64,000 bases of DNA from Thermohahella caldifontis (GTDB lineage: Bacteria; Pseudomonadota; Gammaproteobacteria; Pseudomonadales; Oleiphilaceae): positions 124,001-188,000 of the forward strand of contig NZ_CP154858.1 in the NCBI RefSeq assembly GCF_041153465.1. The letters run 5' to 3'. How positions within the stretch are numbered: position 1 is the first letter of the stretch; the number at the start of each line of letters is the position of its first letter. Under the pieces are notes generated by a model. The model did not search any database. It saw nothing but the letters and a program-made list of their open reading frames with translations, and had not been told where the DNA came from. The position numbers and the translations under genes are program-made. Positions 8,068 to 16,270 of the stretch are shown in pieces.

Positions 8068-8424
8068 ATGGCCACGTCACTTGAAGAAAAGCTTGCCGCA
8101 CTGAGTCGGGATTATCTGCGCAATCTGAGCGGACGACTCGATGATCTAAACGAGCACTGGCAGTGCCTGACTCAGGCACGACGTCAGGATGCCTTGCGGG
8201 ACGCCATGATTGTGGCCCACTCCATTGCCGGCAGTGCACAGACATTCGGCTTTCCCGACGTCTCGGTGGCTGCCCGGGAACTGGAACTGGCATTCCGGGC
8301 CATTGAGGAGCAGGGGCTGATTCTGCCCCTGCCTTCCCATCAGGCGGGACAGCTCGAAGCGCTGATCTCCAGATTGGAAGTCACGATCCGTACGGCTCAG
8401 AACCCGGAGTCCGCAGGCCGCTGA
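8068..8424 (+). CDS. Hpt phosphotransfer protein
   Basis: A 118-residue histidine phosphotransfer domain. The phosphoacceptor is His51 in AHSIAGSAQTFGF, the usual HxxxGSAxxxG pattern. ATG 8068 is preferred because the Hpt fold begins just after it; an upstream extension is in frame but unsupported. The next gene, 55 bp downstream, begins with its own Hpt domain and carries two receivers, so the two probably work in one phosphorelay. No partner kinase is adjacent; the nearest histidine kinase is at 20766-23336. Confidence 0.8.
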   Translation: MATSLEEKLAALSRDYLRNLSGRLDDLNEHWQCLTQARRQDALRDAMIVAHSIAGSAQTFGFPDVSVAARELELAFRAIEEQGLILPLPSHQAGQLEALISRLEVTIRTAQNPESAGR

Positions 8425-8479
8425 CGGTGTGCCGGTGCCGGGAGATGTTCCATGAAGAAGTACCCAGCAAGGATCCATC

Positions 8480-10033
8480 ATGACAGATGCCTCCCCGGCG
8501 TTTGAAAAACTCAAAGTCGATTTCATGAGCCGGTTGCCCCGGCGGCTGGAGCGCATTGATGCGCTCTGGAAAAAACTCATTTACCTGCGCTGGGATGGAG
8601 CCCGCCTGGATGTCCTGATCAATGAGGTGCACAAGCTTTCCGGGACTGCCGGCACCTACGGCCTGGTCGGGCTTGGCCTGCGGGCCCGCGCACTGGAAGC
8701 CGTACTGGAAAGCGTCAGAGGCACACCGGGGGCACCGACCACGGAGCAGCGGGATCTCATCAGCCGGTTTGTCGCCGAGCTCAGGCACTGGGAAGAGACC
8801 CTGGGGCCGGAGGATGATCCGGTGGCCAGCCTGATTCAGGTGCGCGGCAAGGCACCTCATGTTGCATTGATCGAGGATGACGAGCAGCTGGCTCAGATTC
8901 TCTGCCTGTGGCTGGAGGATATGGGCATCCGGCCCCACCTTTATGCCAACCCGGAAGCGTTCGATGCGGATGACAGTGTTTATCGCTTCCAGGCCATTCT
9001 GCTGGATCTCGCGTTTCCGGATGCGCAGGATGGCGGGCTGAAGTGGCTGGAGACCCGGGGCAGACGCTGGACTGCGAGGTCTCCGGTGATTGTCATGACT
9101 TCGCGTACGGATATTGTGTCACGCATCCGTGCCCTGCGATTGGGCGCAACTGGCTACCTCATCAAGCCGGTCAGTCGTGATGCGCTGGAAATGCGTCTGG
9201 GGGCTGCGCTCAAGCTCGGCCACCGTGCCCGGGACCGCGTGCTGGTGATTGACGATGATCAGGATATCCTCAGGTATTACAAGCGCCTGCTTGAAGAGTC
9301 CGGATTCGAGGTGCACTGTCTGGCCCAGCCACTGGAAACGCTGGAAGTCCTGGAAGCCTGCCAGCCGGACGTCATTCTGATGGACTACCACATGCCGGGC
9401 TGCACGGGGCTGGAACTGGCACAACTGCTCAAGCAGGACGAGCGTTATTTCCAGATTCCCATCCTGTTTGTGTCGGGGTCACCGGAAGCACTGGATCAGC
9501 GCGAACTGCTTTCGATCGTCGGGAATGATTTTCTCTGCAAGCCGGTGGAGGACGTGGTGCTGATCATGCACCTGCGGCGTCTCGTGGCCCAGGCGCGCCG
9601 GCGACTGCAGACCATTGGTTCGGTCAGTCGGCGGCCGCAGCCGAGGGGCCTGATGAACCGGGCGCTGTTTTATCAGGAACTGGAGCAGCACGTTGCCCAG
9701 GTCAGGTCGGGCAAGTTGCCCAAGGACGTGGTCGCACTGGTGCTCATCCAGGTGCGTGATGCCGGCGTGTTGCGTGAACAACTGGGTCTGCGGGGCACGG
9801 CCGAGCTGGGCATGAAGCTGGAGCGCCTGGTTGCGGAGTGGCGGGATGTCAACGGCATGGGCACCGCAGCCGGCGATACGGCCTGCCTTTGTCTCTTTTC
9901 CGTCTCGGATCCGGCGGTGCTCAAGCGTACGCTCAATGATGCCCTGGAAAAGCTCGAGGGACAGCTTTCCGAAAGTACGGGCGCCCAGATATCCCTCGTT
10001 GCGGGTGCGGTGTTGCTCGGGGGCAGCATCTGA
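8480..10033 (+). CDS. Hpt-REC-REC-GGDEF(degenerate) regulator, N-terminal part of a frameshifted gene
   Basis: 517 residues as read. Domains: Hpt with His51 (VHKLSGTAGTYG); receiver 1, about 130-245, with Asp176 (LLDLAFPD) and Lys in LIKPV; receiver 2, about 252-370, with Asp302 (LMDYHMPG) and Lys in LCKPV; then a GGDEF-fold region lacking the GGDEF signature. The frame ends at TGA 10031-10033 inside that last domain, right after five Gs at 10019-10023. One additional G would continue the protein into the EAL frame that follows, giving 811 residues. The joined sequence (LLGGQHLNAESAVEDV) fits the end of a GGDEF fold. The output domains look catalytically dead, so it is probably a c-di-GMP sensor or scaffold under phosphorelay control. 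Confidence 0.8.
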   Translation: MTDASPAFEKLKVDFMSRLPRRLERIDALWKKLIYLRWDGARLDVLINEVHKLSGTAGTYGLVGLGLRARALEAVLESVRGTPGAPTTEQRDLISRFVAELRHWEETLGPEDDPVASLIQVRGKAPHVALIEDDEQLAQILCLWLEDMGIRPHLYANPEAFDADDSVYRFQAILLDLAFPDAQDGGLKWLETRGRRWTARSPVIVMTSRTDIVSRIRALRLGATGYLIKPVSRDALEMRLGAALKLGHRARDRVLVIDDDQDILRYYKRLLEESGFEVHCLAQPLETLEVLEACQPDVILMDYHMPGCTGLELAQLLKQDERYFQIPILFVSGSPEALDQRELLSIVGNDFLCKPVEDVVLIMHLRRLVAQARRRLQTIGSVSRRPQPRGLMNRALFYQELEQHVAQVRSGKLPKDVVALVLIQVRDAGVLREQLGLRGTAELGMKLERLVAEWRDVNGMGTAAGDTACLCLFSVSDPAVLKRTLNDALEKLEGQLSESTGAQISLVAGAVLLGGSI

Positions 10034-10047
10034 ATGCCGAGTCTGCC

Positions 10048-10914
10048 GTGGAGGATGTGGAATCTGCCGTGGATGAAGCGCTTTCCGTGGGTGACGCCCG
10101 GGTGATGGTCCGGCGGGCTGAAGGCACCGCCTCCGTGGAGACGGAAGCCGGTGAGGATGACATGCAGCAGGCGCTTCTGGCACAACGATACAGGCTGGAG
10201 TTTCAGCCGGTTGTGGCCGTGGATGCCGGCGAAGTGCTTCACGAGGCGCTGGTCAGGCTGGAATCCCGTCAGGGGGAACTGTACACGCCGGGACAGTTTC
10301 TTGAACGGGCGCGACAACTGGGACTTCAGGATGTACTGGATCGCTGGGTGATCGAGCATGCCATTCGGCAGGTCTGGGCGCGTGCAGAAGACGATGTGGA
10401 TATTCACCTGATTGTCAAACTGATGCCCCAGGAGCGTCACATCCGCCAGATGGTGGATTATCTGGTGGAAGCCCGGGAAGCCAAAACCTGGCAAAAGCCG
10501 GTACGGCTCTATGTCTCTCTTCCGGAGCCCTGGATCGCTACTCACATGGATCGCATGCAGGCGTTGCTGGAAAGCCTCAGTGCCAGCAATATCGGTTGCG
10601 TGATGGAGCAGGCGGGCAGCACATCCCAGACGGAACGCATTGTGGATCGTCTGCCGGTGGATTTCATCAAGCTGTCCCACGAGATGACCCAGAAGGCCTT
10701 ATCTGACCCGAAAGAACAGGCGCGTGTCAGGCGCCTGCTCGAAAAAATGGCGGGCCGTGGTGGCGTAATCGCATCCGGTGTGGAAGATGCCCGCGCGTTC
10801 TCGGCGTTGTGGGGGCTGGGTGTCCGGCTGTTCCAGGGCTACTTCATTGAAGCACCCGGGGAAGGTCTGGACCGGGACACCAGTGTCCATGTTGACATGG
10901 ATTCATCAATGTGA
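10048..10914 (+). CDS. degenerate EAL-domain part of the frameshifted regulator
   Basis: 288 residues from GTG 10048; with the frameshift repaired it is the C-terminal part of the protein starting at 8480. After the end of the GGDEF fold (about 30 residues) comes an EAL domain: EFQPVV then HEALVRLE keeps Glu-Ala-Leu, but the DDFGTG loop is missing (the region reads IGCVMEQAGSTS) and the metal-binding Asn/Asp positions are changed (HLIVKLMP, DFIKLS). The C-terminal ASGVED and QGYF are recognisable. Loss of metal ligands predicts no phosphodiesterase activity, as in FimX-like receptors. The first codons contain an imperfect 21-bp tandem duplication encoding ESAVEDV/ESAVDEA. No good ribosome site precedes 10048, consistent with it not being a separate gene. 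Confidence 0.7.
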   Translation: MEDVESAVDEALSVGDARVMVRRAEGTASVETEAGEDDMQQALLAQRYRLEFQPVVAVDAGEVLHEALVRLESRQGELYTPGQFLERARQLGLQDVLDRWVIEHAIRQVWARAEDDVDIHLIVKLMPQERHIRQMVDYLVEAREAKTWQKPVRLYVSLPEPWIATHMDRMQALLESLSASNIGCVMEQAGSTSQTERIVDRLPVDFIKLSHEMTQKALSDPKEQARVRRLLEKMAGRGGVIASGVEDARAFSALWGLGVRLFQGYFIEAPGEGLDRDTSVHVDMDSSM

Positions 10915-10950
10915 CAGCGTGTTACGTTCCGGGAAAATGGAGCGTAACCC

Positions 10951-11970
10951 ATGAAAGCACTTCGTATCTCACGGGTCGGTGACCCTGACGTTCTGCAACT
11001 GGACAGCTTGCCGGAACCCGAACCGGGGGCGGGGCAGGTCAGGGTACGGGTGGCATACGCCGGGATCAATTTTGCCGACATCATGGCCAGAAAGGGCATG
11101 TATCCCGATGCGCCGCCTCTGCCGGCCTGCATGGGATACGAATTCAGCGGGCACGTGGATGCCGTCGGGGAAGGGGTGGAGGCGTTCCGGCCGGGACAAC
11201 CCGTGTTCGGGCTGTCACGCTTCAATGCCCAGGCCGAAAAGGTTGTGGTCAATGCCAATCAGCTCTTTCATGTGCCCGATGGTCTGGCACTCCCTGAAGC
11301 TGCCGCCATACCGGTGAACTACCTTACCGCTTGGGTGTTGCTGAGGGTGATGGGAAGCCTGGCACCGGAAGATACGGTGCTCATTCATAACGCCGGTGGT
11401 GGTGTCGGACTGGCGGTCATTGATATTGCCCGACAGGTGGGTGCCCGCATGATCGGTACTGCCAGCGGCCGCAAGCACGAATTCCTTCGGGAGCGGGGCT
11501 GTCACGAGCTGGTCGACTACACCCGGGATGACTGGTTCGACCGGGTCATGGCGCTGACGGACCATCGTGGTGTGGAACTGGTTCTGGACCCCATCGGCGG
11601 CGCACACCTGAAAAAGAGTTACCGGGCCCTTCGGGCGACCGGTCGCCTCGGCATGTTCGGTATCTCGACTGCATCGGAAGGCGGAGCTGGCCGCTGGCTG
11701 GGCATGGCACGCATGGCCATCGGCATGCCATTCTTTCACCCGGTGGGCCTGATGAACGGCAACCGCGCTGTATTTGGTGTCAACATGGGACATCTGTGGC
11801 ACGAGCCGGAGAAGGTGCGACGCTGGATGGCGGATCTGCTGACGGGCGTGAAGGAGGGCTGGGTTCGGCCGCATGTGGACAAGGTCTTCACTGCCGAAGA
11901 AGGAGCCGAGGCGCATCGATATATCGAGTCGCGGATGAACCGTGGCAAGGTTCTCCTGGATTTCAGCTGA
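10951..11970 (+). CDS. zinc-independent MDR family oxidoreductase (quinone oxidoreductase-like)
   Basis: A 339-residue medium-chain dehydrogenase/reductase. The GroES-like N-terminal half has the family signature (GINFADIMARKGMYP) and the Rossmann half has HNAGGGVGLAVIDIARQVGA as the NADPH-binding turn. The catalytic zinc ligands of alcohol dehydrogenases are absent, so it belongs with the quinone oxidoreductase/VAT1-like/crotonyl-CoA reductase-like branch. The substrate cannot be told. The ATG follows AAAATGGAGCGTAACCC. It stands 36 bp after the EAL frame and 95 bp before the SelD fusion; no functional link to either is evident. Confidence 0.85.
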   Translation: MKALRISRVGDPDVLQLDSLPEPEPGAGQVRVRVAYAGINFADIMARKGMYPDAPPLPACMGYEFSGHVDAVGEGVEAFRPGQPVFGLSRFNAQAEKVVVNANQLFHVPDGLALPEAAAIPVNYLTAWVLLRVMGSLAPEDTVLIHNAGGGVGLAVIDIARQVGARMIGTASGRKHEFLRERGCHELVDYTRDDWFDRVMALTDHRGVELVLDPIGGAHLKKSYRALRATGRLGMFGISTASEGGAGRWLGMARMAIGMPFFHPVGLMNGNRAVFGVNMGHLWHEPEKVRRWMADLLTGVKEGWVRPHVDKVFTAEEGAEAHRYIESRMNRGKVLLDFS

Positions 11971-12020
11971 TGATTTGATGCAGGTCAGTCCTCTGCACGC
12001 AGCATCCTGTTACGCTGGTC

Positions 12021-12060
12021 ACCACACCACACCACACCACACCACACCACACCACACCAC
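12021..12060 (+). repeat. (ACCAC)8 pentanucleotide tandem repeat
   Basis: Eight perfect head-to-tail copies of ACCAC fill 12021-12060 and end five bases before the ATG of the SelD fusion gene. The tract occupies the normal position of the ribosome-binding site and spacer. A 5-bp unit changes promoter-to-start spacing and leader structure when copies are gained or lost. It contains no purine-rich Shine-Dalgarno sequence. Confidence 0.95.
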
Positions 12061-12065
12061 ATCAC

Positions 12066-14306
12066 ATGGGATCACTGATCATGCGTTATGCAACCCCGGT
12101 TCCACAGAAGCGGGATCTCGTTCTGGCTGGCGGTGGCTATGGTCATCTGGAGGTCATCCGGCAGCTGGGCCTGTATCCGCTGGCAGACGTGCGGGTCACC
12201 TGCATCAGCCTGGAGTCCGTTGTGCCCTTTGGCGGAAGACTCGCCCGGGCGATTCGCGACAACTTGCCGGAAGAGCAGTGGACACTGGATATTCGCAAGG
12301 CCTGTGCCTGGGCCGGCGTTCGCTTCGTCAACCGGCGGGTGGTCGGAGTGGATACGGAAGGGCGCCGGGTTCTGCTGGAAGACCACCCGCCCATTCGCTT
12401 TGATGTGCTGTCCCTGAATACCGGTGGCGTTCTGCATTGCCCCCCCGGACTCGAACCCGCCGACTGGATCTGGCCGGTCCGGCCTTTCCGGAAGCTGATT
12501 GCCCGGTTGCATGGTGACATGGAAAGGCTCTCCCGGGAGACCGGGAAAGCCGTGATCAGCGTGGTGGGCGGCGGTGCCGCGGCCTGCGAGCTCACGCTTG
12601 CAATACGGGATGCGCTGGATCGCTGCGGTCGGAACGGGATCCGGATGCGTGTGATCGCCCACGCCTTGCTGCCCGACTTTCATCCGAAGGCAGCCAGACT
12701 GATGGCAGACCATTTCCACTCCCGTGGTATCGAACTCATCTCCGGACACCGTGTTGTCAAGGGGGCGGATCACAGGCTGATGCTGGACAATGGTCAATGG
12801 CTGGATACGAATGCCGCCATTCTGGCAACGGGTGTCCGGGCACCGGAATGGGTGTCGCAAACCGGGCTGGCTTGCACGCAGGAAGGCTTCCTTAGCGTCA
12901 ATACCCACCTGCAAACCAGTGATCCGGCCATTTTTGCCCTGGGGGATGTGGCTCAGACGCCTGTACCGGTCCCCCACAATCGCATCACGGCTGTCGAAGA
13001 AGGCCGCCTGCTTGCAGATAACCTGCATCGCCATCTGGCCATGCGGCCACTCAAGTCTTTCCATGAGCACGTCTCCGGGCGGGCCATCATCGATCTGGGA
13101 CAAGGCCGGGCATTGATGATCGGGCGGAGGCTGGTGACAGAAGGCCGTGTTCCGGCCCTGATCAAGGCACAACGTGACGATCTGTATTTTGAACAACTGA
13201 CACACCTGCCCGAGTTGCCGGAAGATGAAGACCGGAACCGGCCTCGTGTCATCGTGCCGGATGATCTGCCCCTCGAAAGTCTGGCCATGGATCCCCAGGG
13301 CGCAGCCTCGAAGATGGGCCGCTCTCAGGTCAATCGCGTCCTCAAGCGACTGGGTGTTGAAACCGTGGCAGGCATTGCTTCCGGTGTGGCGGAGGCAGAC
13401 GATGCCGCTGTGGTCCGGGTGCCGGCGGGCAAGGATTGGGTGCAGGCCGTCAGCATGCTGCGCTGGGTCTTGTCAGACCCCTGGATGTTTGGTCGCATTG
13501 CCACCCTGCACGGCCTGGCCAGCATTTATGCCATGGGGGGCGAAGCGCATTCGGTCATGGCCACGGCGGTGGTACCCTTTGCTGCCGACCCGCTCATGGA
13601 AGAAGACCTGTTCCAGCTCATGTCCGGCTGTCTTCATGAACTGAATCGCCATCAGGCTGCCCTGATCGGCGGACACAGTGCGGAAGGCATGGAGATGATG
13701 TTCGGCATCACGGTCAACGGAACCGTCGCCGAAGGGTGCTGGCTTCCGAAACGACTGCAGCAAGCGGGGCTGGGGCTGGTTCTGGTCAAGGCCCTGGGAA
13801 CCGGCTTTGTTCTCACGGCACACCGGCATGCCCGGGCACGTTCGGCCTGGGTGGAAGAAACCCTTGGCAGCATGCTTCAGCCGGTCAGGGAGGCCGTGGA
13901 CATTGCTCGTCAGTTTGGCGTCCGCCACTGTACCGATGTCACGGGATACGGTTTGGGCGGCAATCTGGCGGAAATGGTGCGTGATACCGCGCTCGACATT
14001 CATCTCAGGCTCACGGCACTGCCGTTATTGGCGGGTGTGGATGAGGTACTGCAGCGGAACGTGAAGCCCCCTCTGTATCATCACAACCTTCATGCACGAC
14101 ACCTCATGGATGTGGATGAGGCGCTGACCCGTGAAACAGCCTGGCATGCGCTCTTTGACCCCCAAACCTCCGGTGGCTTGGTCTTTGCCGTGCCGCTGGC
14201 GTCCGCGACGGCCCTGGCGGCTGCCCTGTCCGCAGCGGGCTACCGTGCAGCGGTTGTGGGAGAGGTGGTGGAAGGCCGGGGCCGCATCCGGGTGACGGCC
14301 GGCTGA
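12066..14306 (+). CDS. NADH dehydrogenase-like / SelD-like fusion protein
   Basis: 746 residues. Residues about 15-380 form a pyridine nucleotide-disulfide oxidoreductase related to type II NADH dehydrogenase: FAD site LAGGGYGHLEV, NAD site VVGGGAAACEL, ATG (ILATGVRAP) and FALGDVAQ motifs. Residues about 400-746 are a selenophosphate synthetase fold (ALIGGHSAEG, DVTGYGLGGNL, DPQTSGGL). The SelD active-site segment GCGCK is replaced by G412-A-A-S-K416: the catalytic Cys/Sec position is Ala and the second Cys is Ser, while the Lys is kept. Selenophosphate synthesis is therefore doubtful. ATG 12066 or ATG 12081 could be the start; neither has a strong ribosome site. Such fusions are known in several bacteria; their function is unsettled. 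Confidence 0.85.
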   Translation: MGSLIMRYATPVPQKRDLVLAGGGYGHLEVIRQLGLYPLADVRVTCISLESVVPFGGRLARAIRDNLPEEQWTLDIRKACAWAGVRFVNRRVVGVDTEGRRVLLEDHPPIRFDVLSLNTGGVLHCPPGLEPADWIWPVRPFRKLIARLHGDMERLSRETGKAVISVVGGGAAACELTLAIRDALDRCGRNGIRMRVIAHALLPDFHPKAARLMADHFHSRGIELISGHRVVKGADHRLMLDNGQWLDTNAAILATGVRAPEWVSQTGLACTQEGFLSVNTHLQTSDPAIFALGDVAQTPVPVPHNRITAVEEGRLLADNLHRHLAMRPLKSFHEHVSGRAIIDLGQGRALMIGRRLVTEGRVPALIKAQRDDLYFEQLTHLPELPEDEDRNRPRVIVPDDLPLESLAMDPQGAASKMGRSQVNRVLKRLGVETVAGIASGVAEADDAAVVRVPAGKDWVQAVSMLRWVLSDPWMFGRIATLHGLASIYAMGGEAHSVMATAVVPFAADPLMEEDLFQLMSGCLHELNRHQAALIGGHSAEGMEMMFGITVNGTVAEGCWLPKRLQQAGLGLVLVKALGTGFVLTAHRHARARSAWVEETLGSMLQPVREAVDIARQFGVRHCTDVTGYGLGGNLAEMVRDTALDIHLRLTALPLLAGVDEVLQRNVKPPLYHHNLHARHLMDVDEALTRETAWHALFDPQTSGGLVFAVPLASATALAAALSAAGYRAAVVGEVVEGRGRIRVTAG

Positions 14307-14369
14307 CAATCCTTCTTTCCCCGCGGCGGATTCGGTACACTATCCGGTTCGGGGAGAGGAGTGGCAATC

Positions 14370-14954
14370 ATGTCCGGTTCAGAAGATGATCACAATCCGT
14401 TTCTGCAAGAAATGGCGGACGTGCGGCCGTTGCCCGATGCCAACGTCGCGGATGTCAGAAAACCCCGCCAAGTCACGCCGGGTCAGATTGTGCGTCGTTC
14501 ACTGGCGGCGACCGATTTCAGGCCGGTACGGAATTTTCTCACCACCGGTTACGTGGAGATGCTCCGCAGCGAGGACGTGCTCAGTTATCGCCGCCCCGGT
14601 GTCCAGCATGGCGTGTTCCGCAAGCTCCGGCTCGGCCAGTATGAAATGGAAGCACGTCTGGACCTGCACAAGGTGACGGTGGAAGAGGCGCGCAAGGCCG
14701 TGTTCGGATTCATCCGCGACTGTGTCCGTTACGAGTTGCGGACCGTCATGATCCTGCACGGCAAGGGGGACCGCAACCCGGACCGCATTGCGGTGATCAA
14801 GAGCCACGTGAACCACTGGCTGCAGGAATTCGAGGATGTCATGGCATTTCACAGTGCCCAACCCCGCCATGGGGGCACGGGTGCCGTCTATGTCATGCTC
14901 AGGAAAGGTGAAAAGGCGCGCCAGGCCAACCGGGAGCGCTTTGGTCAACGATAG
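14370..14954 (+). CDS. smrA: Smr-domain DNA endonuclease-like protein
   Basis: 194 residues from ATG 14370, which has AGGAG at 14357-14361 at good spacing; a GTG at 14361 overlaps that site. The C-terminal half is an Smr domain: LDLHKVTVEEARKAVFGFI, then MILHGKGDR and AFHSAQPRHGGTGAVYVML, the LDxH and HGxG motifs of this nicking-endonuclease-like fold. The N-terminal half is a variable, basic region common to short gammaproteobacterial Smr proteins (SmrA/SmrB). Which of the two is orthologous is uncertain. mtnA follows after 21 bp on the same strand. Confidence 0.8.
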   Translation: MSGSEDDHNPFLQEMADVRPLPDANVADVRKPRQVTPGQIVRRSLAATDFRPVRNFLTTGYVEMLRSEDVLSYRRPGVQHGVFRKLRLGQYEMEARLDLHKVTVEEARKAVFGFIRDCVRYELRTVMILHGKGDRNPDRIAVIKSHVNHWLQEFEDVMAFHSAQPRHGGTGAVYVMLRKGEKARQANRERFGQR

Positions 14955-14975
14955 ACCCGCATTGGAGACGAATCT

Positions 14976-16019
14976 GTGCAACCGATTTTTCAACCCCTGA
15001 CCTGGGAGGCAGGGCACTTGCGTCTGATTGATCAGCGTGCATTGCCCCGCGAGGAACGCTGGCTGACCAGTATCCACTGGCAGGATACGGCTGCCGCAAT
15101 ACGTGACATGGTCGTGCGGGGTGCGCCCGCAATCGGGATCGCCGCCGCCTGGGGGATTGTACAGGCGGCTCACGAGGCGGCCCCGGTCAACCGGGAAAGC
15201 CTCCGGCCAGCATTCGAAGGACTCGCCGCTTCCCGGCCCACGGCAGTCAATCTCTTCTGGGCGCTTGAGCGCATGGAGGCACGTCTGGCAGGCGTTGAGG
15301 GGCAGTCCGACGAGGCGATTCGCCAAGTGCTCGAAGCCGAAGCCAGAGCCATTCATGAGGAAGATCTGGCGGCCAACCTGCGCATGGGGGAATTGGGAGC
15401 AGACTGGGTCCGGCCGCTGGGGCGTGGCGCTGTGCTGACCCACTGCAATACCGGCTCCCTGGCCACCGGAGGTTATGGTACGGCCTTGGGCGTGATCCGC
15501 AGCGCCTGGCAGGCCGGGCTCGTGGAGTACGTGTTCGTGGACGAAACCCGGCCCTGGCTTCAGGGCGCGCGCCTGACCGCCTGGGAGCTGGTACGCGACG
15601 GCATTTCGGCGCGTCTGATTGCTGATGTGGCAGCGGCATCGGTCATGCGTGATCAGGGCGTCAAATGGGTGGTTGTGGGGGCGGACCGGATTACCGCCCG
15701 CGGCGATGTGGCCAACAAGATCGGCACCTACGGCCTGGCGGTACTGGCACGCTACCATGGTGTGAAGTTTCTGGTGGCGGCGCCGGTCAGCACGATTGAC
15801 CCGAATCTGGAGCGCGGTGAGGATATTCCCATCGAGGAGCGGGACCCGGCTGAAGTCCGTCAGGTCGGAGGCGTGCAGCTCGCTCCCGACAATGTGGATG
15901 CCTTCAATCCGGTGTTTGACGTGACCCCGGCAGAGCTGGTGGATGCAATCATTACCGAAAAGGGTGTGGTCGAACGACCTGATCGCGAAAAGATCCGCAC
16001 ACTCCTGTCATCATCCTGA
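14976..16019 (+). CDS. mtnA: methylthioribose-1-phosphate isomerase
   Basis: 347 residues starting at GTG 14976, preceded by GGAG. The enzyme isomerises 5-methylthioribose-1-phosphate to methylthioribulose-1-phosphate in the methionine salvage pathway. The catalytic Cys is in LTHCNTGSLATGGYGTALGV and the catalytic Asp in VGADRITARGDVANKIGTYG, with VRGAPAIGIAAAWG near the N-terminus; length is normal for the family. No other salvage gene is present in the window. In pseudomonads mtnA lies next to gyrA; here 33 kb separate them, indicating rearrangement. Confidence 0.95.
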   Translation: MQPIFQPLTWEAGHLRLIDQRALPREERWLTSIHWQDTAAAIRDMVVRGAPAIGIAAAWGIVQAAHEAAPVNRESLRPAFEGLAASRPTAVNLFWALERMEARLAGVEGQSDEAIRQVLEAEARAIHEEDLAANLRMGELGADWVRPLGRGAVLTHCNTGSLATGGYGTALGVIRSAWQAGLVEYVFVDETRPWLQGARLTAWELVRDGISARLIADVAAASVMRDQGVKWVVVGADRITARGDVANKIGTYGLAVLARYHGVKFLVAAPVSTIDPNLERGEDIPIEERDPAEVRQVGGVQLAPDNVDAFNPVFDVTPAELVDAIITEKGVVERPDREKIRTLLSSS

Positions 16020-16052
16020 ACCACGGGCTTTCAGGAAGGCCCCTTTCATGCG

Positions 16053-16093
16053 CACGGGACCGGCCCGGAAGTGCCTGCGGAACCGGTCCCGTG
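16053..16093. other. perfect 11-bp inverted repeat in the mtnA-DUF1631 gap
   Basis: CACGGGACCGG (16053-16063) and CCGGTCCCGTG (16083-16093) form an 11-bp stem with a 19-base loop, 33 bp after mtnA. An outer CCACGGG at 16021 could compete for the same 3' arm. No T run follows, so it is not a classical intrinsic terminator; an mRNA 3'-end stem or a protein-binding palindrome are both possible. The rest of the 251-bp gap holds nothing I can name. Confidence 0.5.
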
Positions 16094-16270
16094 GTATCCC
16101 CGGCTTGACAGCGGTCAGCATCTTGACGAATCTGAGATAAGCGTCCCGTTTGGTTACATATTTTCCACACAGGGCGTGACAGGGATATGACAGAATATGG
16201 CCAGGAATGAGGCTCAACAATAAGAAAGGGAGGCCCGGAGTCCGTGCGGTAACGCAGCGACGGGGGCGGC

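Noticed and set aside
10013..10036. Programmed -1 frameshift at the G5 tract of the Hpt-REC-REC regulator
   Set aside because: The bases do not form a good X XXY YYZ heptamer, and two other genes show the same missing-G pattern, so an indel or sequencing error is simpler. Not fully excluded.
11942..12403. Open frame reading through the ACCAC repeats as His-Thr-Thr-Pro units
   Set aside because: It overlaps the end of the oxidoreductase gene and the start of the SelD fusion out of frame and has no homology; the repeat is more likely a leader element.
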